DNA of 64,000 nucleotides from Hoeflea sp. BAL378 (GCF_000759435.1 NZ_JRJG01000003.1:1-64000); one strand, 5' to 3'; counted from the first letter of the stretch, positions 33,182 to 41,948 are shown. The notes: generated by a model from the letters alone, not told the origin. A program made the numbers and translations.

Positions 33182-33896
33182 TGGAGATTTCCAGCATCGG
33201 AGTAGCAACAGCCTTCGCCGCAGGCGTGATATCCCTTTTGTCACCCTGCGTTCTGCCGCTAGTACCGGGCTATATATCCTATGTCGCTGGGCGCACGATC
33301 AGCGCTGACGGGGTTCCGACCCATTCCGGGATGAAGGCGGGGAGCCGACCCCGCGGCCTCAGCCTCTGCTTCGTTGTCGGCTTCTCGACCGTGTTCGTCT
33401 TGCTCGGGGCCAGTGCGACCGCGTTGGGCGGACTCCTGCGCACGCATCTTTACGAAGCAAACCTGATCGGCGGTGTGATCGTCGTCATCTTCGGCTTGTT
33501 CACAACCGGCCTTGTACCGATGCCTTGGCTCGATCGTGACGTTCGGTTCCATTCCAGTCCGAACAGCGGCGGGCGCTTGGTCTGCCTATTTCGGTCTCGC
33601 TTTCGCGTTCGGCTGGACCCCATGCATCGGACCTGTGCTGGGCTCGATCCTGGCCCCATCCGCCGCCAACGCCACGGTTGCAGCGGGACGGCACTGTTAT
33701 CCTGGCCGTTCTGTTCATGCGCGGATGCATGACACGGCTGTTGTCAATGCGCCGAACTGGTCGGGTGCTCAAAATCGTCGCTGGCGGGGTGAAGGTGGTC
33801 ATGGTGGTCATGGCTATTGCCATGATCACCGGCCATCTCTCCAGCTTTGCAATTTGGCTCCTCCGGACGTTCCCGGCCCTCGGCCGAATCGGCTGA
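33181..33896 (+). pseudogene. ccdA: Decayed ccdA-like thiol transporter gene
   Basis: The N-terminal half matches CcdA (SLLSPCVLPLVPGYISYVAG with the first redox Cys). Near 33575 the frame shifts; the other frame continues YFGLAFAFGWTPCIGPVLGS with the second Cys. A second shift occurs near 33688, and the segment corresponding to YSLGLGVPFLLAAV in the intact copy (43423) is missing, before the end HLSSFAIWLLRTFPALGRIG returns at 33896. At least two frameshifts plus a deletion make this a pseudogene. An intact relative exists 10 kb downstream. Confidence 0.85.
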
Positions 33897-33923
33897 GCCG
33901 GAGTTTATAAGGGATTATGCGAT

Positions 33924-34388
33924 ATGCTCAGGCTCGGCCTTCCAATCGCCCTTGGCGGATTTTTCCTTGATCAGGCGACGAAATGGTTGGTCCTGAACTA
34001 TGTCATGATTCCACCTCGGGTCATCCCCGTCACCGACTTCTTTAATCTCGTGCTCGGCTACAACTCCGGCGTAAGCTTCGGATTGTTCGGCGAGGCTCCG
34101 GTTTGGATCCTGATGACGTTCACGCTCGCCATAGCTGTGGGGCTCCTTGTCTGGATCAAGCAAACCGACAACCGTCTCACGGCCGCCGCCCTCGGGCTTA
34201 TCGTCGGGGGCGCGATGGGCAATCTGCTCGACCGGCTGCGGCAGGGCGCCGTGACAGATTTTCTGGATTTTTACATTGGCGGTTATCATTGGCCAGCCTT
34301 CAATCTTGCCGACGTGGCGATCGTATGCGGGGTGGGGCTCTTGCTCATCGAGAGCGTCCTAGCCGGAGATGACAAGAAAGCCCCGTAG
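33924..34388 (+). CDS. lspA: Lipoprotein signal peptidase, second copy
   Basis: 154 residues with LspA catalytic Asp in GNLLDRLRQGAVTDFLDF and FNLADVAIVCG, plus DQATKWL and YNSGVSFGLFG. Clearly related to but distinct from the copy at 20753. It follows the decayed ccdA gene by 27 bp. Confidence 0.92.
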   Translation: MLRLGLPIALGGFFLDQATKWLVLNYVMIPPRVIPVTDFFNLVLGYNSGVSFGLFGEAPVWILMTFTLAIAVGLLVWIKQTDNRLTAAALGLIVGGAMGNLLDRLRQGAVTDFLDFYIGGYHWPAFNLADVAIVCGVGLLLIESVLAGDDKKAP

Positions 34389-34875
34389 CGCCTGAACCAG
34401 TGCCTGCCCGATGAAGGACGCTTCAATGCCTCTGATGCCTTGCACTGAAACGCCGGACGCCACTTCGGCCCTTATCAAGGATACGTATCGGTTTATATCG
34501 AAGCGATGTCGGAAGTATGGGGTAGAATCGGGCATTTCCGTGCTCTGCTCCCATTTGGGATTTCGCGCTGGGCCTAGAATATTGGCCAGGCCGTCGTGCG
34601 ATCAGCCAAGAGTGGAAACATGCCAATCCGTGACCCCGGCTCGCTCACGACGTCTTTCTCCGCACCGAGTTCCATCCACTCGGCATCCTGCTCGGACAAG
34701 ATCCAGAGGCAAAGACGGTCTTCCACCCGATTGCGATAGCGAGTCGTACATCCGAGCTGGGAACCAGTTTCTTTTGGAAGCACGCCGCCGTCTTTCGGGT
34801 CAGCGTGCCTTCCAGCGACGAGCAGCTTCGTGTATCGATCTCGACAAATTGGCAAGATCAGGCAATGGACAAAAA
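34389..34875. other. Region with an open frame lacking a start
   Basis: A protein-like frame on the plus strand runs from about 34636 to 34879 without a usable start codon (e.g. FHPLGILLGQDPEAKTVFHP and SFFWKHAAVFRVSVPSSDEQ), ending in a TGA that overlaps the ATG of the next small gene. It may be the 3' end of a gene broken upstream. No family recognised. Confidence 0.3.
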
Positions 34876-35067
34876 ATGACCGACACTTCTCTGCGACTTT
34901 CGATCGAAGAATCGTACACGTTGGCGCGACAGCGCAAGCGCCGGAACATTTATCTGTTATTGGCACTGTGCTGCTTCGCAGTAACCGTGTTTGGCGTGAG
35001 CATCACTCACCTGCAGTCGGAAACCCAGATGGATCCGTTGCCTTCACAGCCAATCACCGACAAGTGA
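34876..35067 (+). CDS. Small single-helix membrane protein
   Basis: 63 residues: charged cytoplasmic start (SIEESYTLARQRKRRN), one helix (IYLLLALCCFAVTVFGVSIT) and a short polar tail. Size and plan recall CoxF-type or other small oxidase-associated proteins, but similarity is too general for a name. The start overlaps the end of an upstream open frame. Confidence 0.5.
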   Translation: MTDTSLRLSIEESYTLARQRKRRNIYLLLALCCFAVTVFGVSITHLQSETQMDPLPSQPITDK

Positions 35068-35103
35068 TTGGCTGTGTGCCGATGGTGCATCCATAATTTG
35101 GGG

Positions 35104-35340
35104 ATGGATCACACCGGACTTTCGCACCTGCTGGCACGTATCGGCCTTTTTAGCGCGACGACCTTGGCGGCCTATTCGGGCTTTGCAATCCTGTTTGGCC
35201 TATTTTGTCTTGTCGGAGGCCATAACATGATGGAAGCATTGTACGGAGGGTTCGCGAGCTTTTTGCTAGCTATTGTTGTAGGCGCTGGAGCTGTTTGGAT
35301 ATCAACCCCCAGCGCACAATTCAACCAGACACGAGACTGA
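35104..35340 (+). CDS. Small two-helix membrane protein
   Basis: 78 residues with hydrophobic segments ATTLAAYSGFAILFGLFCLV and GGFASFLLAIVVGAGAVWIS. Unknown function. Its end overlaps the 3' end of the convergent transglutaminase-like gene by 20 bases. Confidence 0.45.
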   Translation: MDHTGLSHLLARIGLFSATTLAAYSGFAILFGLFCLVGGHNMMEALYGGFASFLLAIVVGAGAVWISTPSAQFNQTRD

Positions 35341-35911
35341 CCCATGTGTTGGGGTCATGTTGCGATTGGCGCTTGAGGAAATAGAGTTCTGCTTCTTTCC
35401 AGAGCAGAACCCGAGGTTCAACGTTGTCCAGAACGAAATCCCCGCGGTCTGTGACAACGGTCAGGACGGCATGTCCGCCTCCGTTTGCGTCCCGTGCAAC
35501 AGTCATGGATAGCGCACCCAGCGGAACTCCACGCTGATTTAGGCGTTTGCGCTTTTCCAGTGCGTAGTCCTCGCAATCGCCTACATTGTCGGGATACTCC
35601 CAACGCTCTTCAATCCCGAAAATCTCGCTGTCGGGCAGAGGAGCAACAGCTGTATTCACGTCGTGGTTGGTCTGGATGATGTCCTTCCAGAGTTCGCGTG
35701 TCAATTCGACGATCTGGCCATCTGCCGGGCGGTCACAGCGATCGGCGTAGCGCTGGCAATAGTCATAATAGCCGATAGGTATTGTCGTTCTGCCGAATGT
35801 CTCCATGTTTGCGGCGCTGGCGGGCTGCGTCGGGTTGAGATGGAGTGCATTGGCGCCGGCGGTGCCGCAGGACAAGGCGAGCGCAAGCGCCGCAATAATT
35901 GACTTTCCCAT
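35321..35911 (-). CDS. Transglutaminase-like cysteine proteinase (BTLCP), short form
   Basis: 196 residues with signal peptide (IIAALALALSCGTAGANA). BTLCP catalytic triad: Cys in NVGDCEDYALEKRKRLNQRG, His in GGGHAVLTVV, Asp in FVLDNVEPRV. This is the common rhizobial form of the family; target unknown. Second BTLCP of the window. Confidence 0.9.
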   Translation of the reverse strand: MGKSIIAALALALSCGTAGANALHLNPTQPASAANMETFGRTTIPIGYYDYCQRYADRCDRPADGQIVELTRELWKDIIQTNHDVNTAVAPLPDSEIFGIEERWEYPDNVGDCEDYALEKRKRLNQRGVPLGALSMTVARDANGGGHAVLTVVTDRGDFVLDNVEPRVLLWKEAELYFLKRQSQHDPNTWVSLVSG

Positions 35912-36330
35912 GTTGAACCTTTCCCCAAAGTTGATGGAAAGACACTACGAGAAACAGATAAAAACTGGGAAAAATCAAAGACTTGGATTTCTCTCAAATG
36001 CAGTTCAAATGCTGCATTAGCAACACACGAATTAGAAACAATTGGATAGCTGAACTTTAGATCAACCGAGATGAGACCACCGCGTCGTTTGTCGTGGTAT
36101 CTCCGCCAAAGGATGTGAACCGAGAGACTTGATCGCCGACTTGATATCTTGCCTGCAGTCTATCGTGATGGCTTTGTTTGGTAGCTCAGTGCGAAATCAC
36201 ACGCCTATCCGCTTGGAAAATCGGATAGGATCGGACACCAGTTCCACAATTGATGCGTTCCTGAACCCTTACAGGCGGTGCGACAAAACGTGTATGGACA
36301 GGTCACCAAGTTTTAGCTATTCGATATGAG
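35912..36330. other. Intergenic region, 419 bp
   Basis: AT-richer stretch holding the promoter of the transglutaminase-like gene. GCAGTTCAAATGCTGC near 36000-36016 forms a small imperfect dyad. No gene seen. Confidence 0.4.
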
Positions 36331-36669
36331 ATGAAAAGGTATGCCCGCATTCTAACGATCCTCATGCTCGCCGTGTTCGCGGCGGGTTCGGTCGCGCATA
36401 CCGCGAATGCAGCCAGCATGAATACGACGATGGCCCTTACCGCCGTCGAGAACGGCGATATGGGCAGCTGCAAAGATTGCCCTGACGGCACCGGCGACAT
36501 GCAGCCGTGCGATTATATCTGCGTTTCTCCCTTGTCGGCCATCCTGCCATCGGGCGAGCCCGGCCTGCCTGAGGCGGTGACGACCACCGAAGAAGCGGTT
36601 TATCGAAGCATGGCCGGACGCACCGGACTGCCGAACCCTTACCCTCCGAGATCCTCCATCCTGAGCTGA
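36331..36669 (+). CDS. Small secreted Cys-containing protein, unknown function
   Basis: 112 residues with signal peptide (ILTILMLAVFAAGSVAHTANA) and a mature Cys cluster (SCKDCPDG, PCDYICVSP). The C-terminal PYPPRSS resembles the ending of the small protein at 53728. It opens the copper/thiol operon and is related in plan to DUF2946-type copper-linked proteins. Ligand unknown. Confidence 0.65.
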   Translation: MKRYARILTILMLAVFAAGSVAHTANAASMNTTMALTAVENGDMGSCKDCPDGTGDMQPCDYICVSPLSAILPSGEPGLPEAVTTTEEAVYRSMAGRTGLPNPYPPRSSILS

Positions 36670-36802
36670 CGCTGCCCGGAATCCGTTCCGGCTAGCTGCG
36701 GCTGACTTCATGCGCGACCAATCTGATCGTTCATGGTCCTACTCAGCATCGCGGGTTCGCGCATTGCTGGATCGAGCACCCCCTCAGGATAGTTGGAACA
36801 TC

Positions 36803-37741
36803 ATGACATTGCTTTTGCCGACGCCGACGCGTCGAGCCTTTCTCACGTCCGCTGTGGCCTTCGGGGCCAGTGCAGTGCTCTTGGTTTCGATAAACCGAGT
36901 AGCGCGCGCCGTACCGGGCAAAACACCTTCCGCAATCGCTTTCGATGGCAATGCGCTCATCGTTGGAGGTGCCGGGTTCATCCGCCGCGACGACGGCGGA
37001 GTGTCCACACCGCTGCCCGGTCCGAAAGACGGCAGCATTCTTTCGCTTGCGACGCACGACGGCCGTGCCGGTCGGATTGCAGCGGGGCTGTCCAATGGGG
37101 GCGTTGCGCTATCCGAAGACGGCGGGCAGAGCTGGGAGGCGAGAAGCAAGGGTTTACCCGAGGCTCCAGTAGTTGCTGTCGCAGCGGCTGCTTCAAACCC
37201 CGAAACCCTGTATGTTTCCGTTCATGGTGACGGTCTATGGAAAAGCGAAGATGCTGGCCGGTCTTGGGTCTTCGCGATGGACCGGCCTTGGCTGGCAGAT
37301 GCCGAACGCGACTTGACTGCATTGGCCTCGGTCGATCTGGCCTCGGGCATGGGCGGCATCTGGTTATACGCCGGAACCGGATTGGGTCTCACCCGCGTGC
37401 CCGATTGTTTCTGCCGTTGGCAGGACGTGCAGCCAGGCGATGCGATGGACGCTTTGGTATCCGGGGCTGCGCCTGCGCCGGAGGCACCGTTGCCCACCGG
37501 AGAACCTATCCACGCTTTGGTGAGCGCAGCGTCGGTTCCGATGAGGCTCTATGCCGCCCTACCTTCCGGTGTGTGGGCTTCTGCGGACGCGGGGGTCGTC
37601 TGGGCGCAACGCTCATCTTTCCGCACTGATGCGGTCGCCGTCCATCCCAACAATGCCGATCAAGTCGTTGCCCTTACCGCGGACGGTCTCATCCAAACTC
37701 GCGACGGCGGTCTGTCCTGGACCCCGCTCGCTAACAATTAA
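36803..37741 (+). CDS. Exported BNR/sialidase-like beta-propeller protein
   Basis: 312 residues. Tat signal TRRAFLTSAVAFGASAVLL, then repeated Asp-box (SxDxGxxW) motifs: SEDGGQSWE, SEDAGRSWV, SADAGVVWAQ and TRDGGLSWTP, indicating a small beta-propeller. ATG 36803 chosen since upstream residues are not signal-like. Enzymatic activity is not implied; similar proteins occur next to DUF411 genes in copper loci. Confidence 0.75.
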   Translation: MTLLLPTPTRRAFLTSAVAFGASAVLLVSINRVARAVPGKTPSAIAFDGNALIVGGAGFIRRDDGGVSTPLPGPKDGSILSLATHDGRAGRIAAGLSNGGVALSEDGGQSWEARSKGLPEAPVVAVAAAASNPETLYVSVHGDGLWKSEDAGRSWVFAMDRPWLADAERDLTALASVDLASGMGGIWLYAGTGLGLTRVPDCFCRWQDVQPGDAMDALVSGAAPAPEAPLPTGEPIHALVSAASVPMRLYAALPSGVWASADAGVVWAQRSSFRTDAVAVHPNNADQVVALTADGLIQTRDGGLSWTPLANN

Positions 37742-37752
37742 TGGAGAACAAC

Positions 37753-38235
37753 ATGAAAAAGATCTTTGTTGCCGCAACCGTTACCGCCCTGGCTGTCATT
37801 GGTAGTGTGGCGTTTACGGCGTTGACCTCGGCTCAAGCTCCCCAAGACGCAAGTGCCAGCGTTGCTGGTGCCAAGGCGATCACAATCTGGCGCGACCCCG
37901 GCTGTGGATGTTGCGATACCTATGCCGACTATCTGGAGATGAACGGCTTTTCCGTGACGCGCGTCGATGATCGCGCTTTCGACAAGCGCTCGGTTGAAAT
38001 GGGCGTTCCCGAGCGAGGTATCGGGTGTCACCTGGCCGAGATTGACGGCTATGTCGTAAGCGGGCTCGTGCCTGTCGAGATTATCGAACGGCTGGTCAGC
38101 GAGCGTCCAGATGTCACCGGCATCACGTTGCCCGGAATGCCGGGGAATGCTCCCGGCATGGCACCGGCAAAGACAGGCACGCTGAAGACCTACGCCTTCG
38201 GCAAGGACGGCGTCGCCGTTTACTCCGATGAGTGA
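37753..38235 (+). CDS. DUF411 periplasmic metal-binding protein
   Basis: 160 residues with signal peptide. The DUF411 core is RDPGCGCCDTYADYLEMNGF and GIGCHLAEIDGYVVSGLVPV, with the CGCC metal-binding site. DUF411 proteins are linked to copper/silver resistance. ATG 37753 has GGAG upstream. It overlaps the tiny Met-rich membrane gene that follows. Confidence 0.9.
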   Translation: MKKIFVAATVTALAVIGSVAFTALTSAQAPQDASASVAGAKAITIWRDPGCGCCDTYADYLEMNGFSVTRVDDRAFDKRSVEMGVPERGIGCHLAEIDGYVVSGLVPVEIIERLVSERPDVTGITLPGMPGNAPGMAPAKTGTLKTYAFGKDGVAVYSDE

Positions 38236-38371
38236 TGGCATGAACTGTATGATGGATGGCTCCATGATGGACTTTATGATGTTCGGAGGTGGTCTGTTCA
38301 GCCTTCTGATCCTGGCTGTTCTGGTCCTCGGCATTTTCGCGTTGGTGAAGTTTCTGCGGGGGCGGCAATGA
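38228..38371 (+). CDS. Tiny Met-rich single-helix membrane protein
   Basis: 47 residues: a Met-dense start (MSDGMNCMMDGSMMDFMM, eight Met and one Cys in the first 18) followed by one helix (LFSLLILAVLVLGIFALVKF) and a basic end. It overlaps DUF411 by 8 bases and the cytochrome c gene by 4 bases (ATGA), so it is embedded in the operon. A second gene of the same design is at 45437. The Met cluster suggests Cu(I)/Ag(I) binding at the outer membrane face. Confidence 0.75.
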   Translation: MSDGMNCMMDGSMMDFMMFGGGLFSLLILAVLVLGIFALVKFLRGRQ

Positions 38372-38853
38372 GGCGGATGATGCTCCTCCTTTCCGCTGCC
38401 ACCTTTTCGGGTCTGACAGCTATCGCCGCGCAGGGGCAATCGCAAAGTTCCGGTACGCAAGCCAAAGACCTGACCGTGCTGGGTTATCCTGTGACAGACG
38501 AGCAGATCACCCTCGGAAGGCAAGTTTATGCGCAAAACTGCGCCTCCTGCCATGGCGCCGAGCTCCAGGGTCAGCCGAACTGGAGGCGCAGGCTGGAGAA
38601 CGGCCGCATGCCGGCGCCGCCCCATGACGAGAGCGGCCACACCTGGCATCACTCGGACCAGGACCTGTTCGACATCACCAAGTTCGGCGTCGGCGGTGTC
38701 GTTGCGGGCTATGAGAGCGACATGCCCGCCTTCGAGGACATCCTGAGCAACGAGGAGATCGCAGCGGTACTCGCATTCATCAAGAGTACCTGGCCCGAGC
38801 GCCAGCGGGAATCACAGGCTCGAGTGACGGCCAAAGCCGGTGGTGGGTTATGA
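38368..38853 (+). CDS. Monoheme c-type cytochrome
   Basis: 161 residues with signal peptide and one heme site CASCH in YAQNCASCHGAELQG; candidate Met ligands occur in SDMPAF. Similar cytochromes accompany copper-resistance operons. Both ends overlap the neighbouring genes by four bases. Confidence 0.9.
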   Translation: MRRMMLLLSAATFSGLTAIAAQGQSQSSGTQAKDLTVLGYPVTDEQITLGRQVYAQNCASCHGAELQGQPNWRRRLENGRMPAPPHDESGHTWHHSDQDLFDITKFGVGGVVAGYESDMPAFEDILSNEEIAAVLAFIKSTWPERQRESQARVTAKAGGGL

Positions 38854-39452
38854 CTATGGACAGTGAACAGTCGTTCGCCAAAACGGGACGAAGCGTCTTG
38901 GCCTTCCTGCCGCTTACTGTCGCTGCGGTGCTTGCCATCTTTCTGGCCTGGGGCTTGACCCAAGACCCTGGCAGTCTTCCATCCGCGCTCATCGGCAAGG
39001 TGGTGCCGGAATTTGACCTGCCGCCGGTTCAGGGGCGATCGCTCGGGCTGTCGAGCGATGATCTCAAAGGAGAGGTATCGCTGGTCAATGTCTTTGCTTC
39101 CTGGTGCGTTGCCTGCCGCGAAGAGCACCCTCTGTTCATGAAGCTTGCAGCGCAAGGCACCGTGCCGCTGCACGGCCTCAACTACAAGGATCAGCCGGAC
39201 GATGCGGCGAAATGGCTGGACAACCTCGGGGACCCATACACGCGCACCGGAGCCGACATCAGTGGGCACGTGGCGATCGATTGGGGCGTCTATGGCGTAC
39301 CCGAAACCTTTGTGGTCGATGCGGACGGGCTCATCGCCTACAAACATATCGGACCGGTGAACGAAGAGGTGCTCGCGAAAACCATCCTGCCGCTGGTGGA
39401 ATCATTGCGCCAGCGGACCGCGGACCAGAAGATGCGGGGCGCTGGTTCATGA
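38850..39452 (+). CDS. DsbE/CcmG-like thioredoxin
   Basis: 200 residues. N-terminal helix, then PEFDLPPVQGRSLGL and active site CVAC in VFASWCVACREEHPLF; GVYGVPETFVVDADG is the typical CcmG C-terminal motif. A membrane-anchored thiol reductant for apocytochrome or other targets. Coupled on both sides by ATGA overlaps. Confidence 0.9.
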   Translation: MTMDSEQSFAKTGRSVLAFLPLTVAAVLAIFLAWGLTQDPGSLPSALIGKVVPEFDLPPVQGRSLGLSSDDLKGEVSLVNVFASWCVACREEHPLFMKLAAQGTVPLHGLNYKDQPDDAAKWLDNLGDPYTRTGADISGHVAIDWGVYGVPETFVVDADGLIAYKHIGPVNEEVLAKTILPLVESLRQRTADQKMRGAGS

Positions 39453-40060
39453 CGGCTCTATTGCATACAAAACGCACAATTTTAATCGCACTTGCGGCTG
39501 GGGGGCTCGTGGTGGTCGCGCTCGCAGTCACCGCCGCAATGATTTACATCGACGGCGATAAAGGCGCCTACCCCGTTAGCGACAAACGAGGCGCAACACT
39601 ATTGCCCCAGTCCTTCGTCATGCACGAAACGCCTCGGCCGCTTCCCGTGGTCACGTTCGAGGACGGGGCAGGTCAGGCTCTCACGCTGGTCTCATTCAAA
39701 GGCACAACCGTTCTGCTCAACATCTGGGCGACCTGGTGCGTGCCCTGCCGCGAGGAAATGCCAACGCTCGACGCGCTTCAGGCAAAACTCGGCGGCCCCG
39801 GTTTCGAGGTTGTGCCTCTCTCTGTCGACCGGGCCGGGCCGGAGGTGGTCCGCAAATTCTATGCCGAGATCGGTATCCGGAATCTCGGTCTCTATATCGA
39901 TGCCTCGATGCGGGCTTCGTTCGACCTTGCGGCCGTCGGCCTGCCAACGACGCTCCTCATTGATGCTGAAGGGCAGGAACTGGGACGGCTGGTCGGCCCG
40001 GCAGAATGGGACGCGCCCGAGATGATCGATTTTCTCAAAACACATCAGACCTCGAACTGA
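39449..40060 (+). CDS. TlpA-family thiol:disulfide oxidoreductase
   Basis: 203 residues with an N-terminal helix and TlpA domain: LLNIWATWCVPCREEMPTLD (CVPC) and LPTTLLIDAEGQELGR. TlpA reduces periplasmic copper chaperones such as SCO and CuA sites in rhizobia, which fits the many SCO genes nearby. ATG 39449 overlaps the previous stop. Confidence 0.9.
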   Translation: MTALLHTKRTILIALAAGGLVVVALAVTAAMIYIDGDKGAYPVSDKRGATLLPQSFVMHETPRPLPVVTFEDGAGQALTLVSFKGTTVLLNIWATWCVPCREEMPTLDALQAKLGGPGFEVVPLSVDRAGPEVVRKFYAEIGIRNLGLYIDASMRASFDLAAVGLPTTLLIDAEGQELGRLVGPAEWDAPEMIDFLKTHQTSN

Positions 40061-40073
40061 AAAGGAAGCCTTC

Positions 40074-40505
40074 ATGGATAAGTCACGACAATACAGCACC
40101 GAGGACGGTTCGTTTGGCCGCGATGTTCTCTACGCGCTTCGCTACTACCTCGGCGGCCGTCGCGGATACCTCATACTTGCGGCGGTCCTGATTGCTGGCG
40201 GTCTCGCGTTTAATTGGAGTTGGCTAGCCGCGGCAGGCATAGCGCCGCTGCTCCTCACAGCACTGCCGTGTGTCGCCATGTGCGCGCTCGGACTCTGCAT
40301 GAACAAGGTTACCGGCGGTTCCTGCAAGTCAAACCAGGCCGGAAACCCTGCTGCCGCAGACGGTGAACCTTCATTACCGGGCGGAGCCCAAAATGACCTC
40401 TTGTCGGACGAAACCGTGCAACACGCACAATCCGTCAGTGTGGCGGTTTCGTCCCGGCATTCCCTATCCCTAACCAAGCAGAAAAGGAACACGACCGATG
40501 ATTAA
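40074..40505 (+). CDS. Membrane protein with Cys-rich helix end
   Basis: 143 residues. A hydrophobic stretch (GYLILAAVLIAGGLAFNWSW, AAAGIAPLLLTALPCVAMCA) ends in a Cys cluster LPCVAMCALGLCMNKVTGGSC (four Cys), then a polar tail. The cluster suggests metal or redox function. It overlaps the Met-rich protein gene. Not a named family that I recognise. Confidence 0.65.
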   Translation: MDKSRQYSTEDGSFGRDVLYALRYYLGGRRGYLILAAVLIAGGLAFNWSWLAAAGIAPLLLTALPCVAMCALGLCMNKVTGGSCKSNQAGNPAAADGEPSLPGGAQNDLLSDETVQHAQSVSVAVSSRHSLSLTKQKRNTTDD

Positions 40506-40797
40506 ACCTATCAAGTCTCTCACTATGGCTGCCGTTCTGATGATCAACATCGCCGCAGTCCCGACCCTTCAAGCCGCTGAGCACAAAACTCCAAGCAACC
40601 AGGGCTCCATGATGGAAGAGGGCAGCATGGGGAACAACAAAGATATGATGAATCAGGACGGAATGTCCGGCATGGGCGGAATGGACGGCATGATGGGCAT
40701 GATGAAAATGATGGCCCAGATGGCGCCGATGATGGAGCAGTGCACCAAGTTGATGGCCAGCATGACAGACAACATGAAGACGTCGGCAGACCAATAG
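40498..40797 (+). CDS. Met-rich periplasmic protein
   Basis: 99 residues with signal peptide (cleavage near LQAA). The mature part contains about 20 Met in about 70 residues, e.g. GMSGMGGMDGMMGMMKMMAQ, plus one Cys. Such Met runs bind Cu(I) or Ag(I). Likely a periplasmic copper buffer. A strong hairpin follows. Confidence 0.75.
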   Translation: MIKPIKSLTMAAVLMINIAAVPTLQAAEHKTPSNQGSMMEEGSMGNNKDMMNQDGMSGMGGMDGMMGMMKMMAQMAPMMEQCTKLMASMTDNMKTSADQ

Positions 40798-40808
40798 GAG
40801 GCTGAGAT

Positions 40809-40841
40809 CCCCCCGCCCGGACATTTGGTCCGAGCGGGGGG
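40809..40841 (+). terminator. GC-rich hairpin after the Met-rich protein gene
   Basis: CCCCCCGC (40809-40816) and CGGAC (40818-40822) pair with GTCCG (40828-40832) and GCGGGGGG (40834-40841), with one mismatch and a 5-base loop. No T-run follows, so it may attenuate rather than fully terminate before the SCO gene 16 bp later. Confidence 0.55.
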
Positions 40842-40856
40842 CTGCGAGAAACAGAC

Positions 40857-41498
40857 ATGACATCAGGCAAAACAACACATCTCAGACGAATTCGCTACGG
40901 CCTGTGGTTCCTGGTGACCATTGCCGCGTTGGTGATCGGTGGTGCCTATTTCGTCCGGACGATCGGCGTCCGCGAGCCGCCGTCGGTCACCACCGGCGAG
41001 GCCGCAATTCGCTCCGAGTTTTCGTTGATCGACCACAACGGAAATCGCGTGACCGAGGCCGACTTCCTCGGGCGCTGGCAACTCGTGTTCTTCGGATTCA
41101 CCTATTGCCCCGACGTCTGCCCGACCACGCTCGCCTACATGGCGAATGTGCTGGATCGGTTTGGCGGCGAGGTCGAGCGGGTCGCACCGATCTTCATCAC
41201 CGTCGACCCGTCGCGCGATACGCCGGAGGTGATGGCGGAATATGTCCAGGCCTTCCACCCGAAGCTGGTTGGACTGACCGGATCCGAAGCCGCGGTTGCC
41301 GCAGCTGCCCAATCCTTCCGCGTCTACTACGAGAAGATGGAAGAGGAAACAGCGCCGGACGGATATCTGATGGCGCACTCCGGGCACATCTACCTGATGA
41401 CACCCGAAGGCCGCTTTGAGGATGTCTTCCGCGAAGGCGAACAGTCCGCGGAAGAGATGGCCGTCGATGTCCTTGCAAGAATGAATAGAAAACAATGA
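40857..41498 (+). CDS. SCO1/SenC family copper chaperone (copy 3)
   Basis: 213 residues, N-terminal helix, SCO domain with CPDVC in FGFTYCPDVCPTTLAYM, VDPSRDTPEVMAEY and distal His in MAHSGHIYL. The start overlaps no gene but the stop overlaps the frameshifted PCuAC gene by four bases. Confidence 0.9.
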   Translation: MTSGKTTHLRRIRYGLWFLVTIAALVIGGAYFVRTIGVREPPSVTTGEAAIRSEFSLIDHNGNRVTEADFLGRWQLVFFGFTYCPDVCPTTLAYMANVLDRFGGEVERVAPIFITVDPSRDTPEVMAEYVQAFHPKLVGLTGSEAAVAAAAQSFRVYYEKMEEETAPDGYLMAHSGHIYLMTPEGRFEDVFREGEQSAEEMAVDVLARMNRKQ

Positions 41499-41948
41499 TG
41501 AAAATACTGATTGCAATAGCGGTGGCGGTCTGGGCGGGCGGCATCGCCGACACTCGCAGAGGAGAGCGTCCGCATTTCCGATGCATGGGCGCGCGCCTCC
41601 GTCCTCGCGTCCCGGCCGGTCGCCTCCTATCTCACGATCGAGAGTGCTGTGGCGGATCGGCTCCTCGGTGTGGCCACGCCTGTCGCCGGCCACGTCATGA
41701 TTCACGCAGTCGAAAAGGACGGCGACATAAGCCGCATGAAACACATCGAAACGCTTGAATTGCCATCGGGTGAGCGGTTTACGCTCGCGCCCGGCGGCAT
41801 GCACCTGATGCTGATGGGACTGCAAGACAAACTCAGCGAGGGAACGACATTCCCTATGACGCTCAACTTCGAGAACGCCGGAGAGATCAAGATAGAGGTC
41901 TCCGTGCTCGGAATAGCGGCCGAGGGGCCAAGGGAGGTTTCTGAATGA
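41495..41948 (+). pseudogene. PCuAC-type copper chaperone gene with a frameshift
   Basis: ATG 41495 gives a signal-peptide-like MMKILIAIAVAVWAGGIAD. Around 41552 the frame must shift to continue LAEESVRISDAWARASVLAS and then the copper motif H-x10-M (IHAVEKDGDISRM) and GGMHLMLMG to 41948. One extra base or two missing bases near 41551-41554 explain it. It is either an assembly error or a damaged gene; the rest is intact and the end overlaps the next ATG. Confidence 0.8.

Noticed and set aside
40600-40780. ATGATG-rich stretch as a DNA repeat or CRISPR-like array
   Set aside because: The repetition comes from Met-rich coding sequence with irregular spacing; there are no spacers or conserved repeats.
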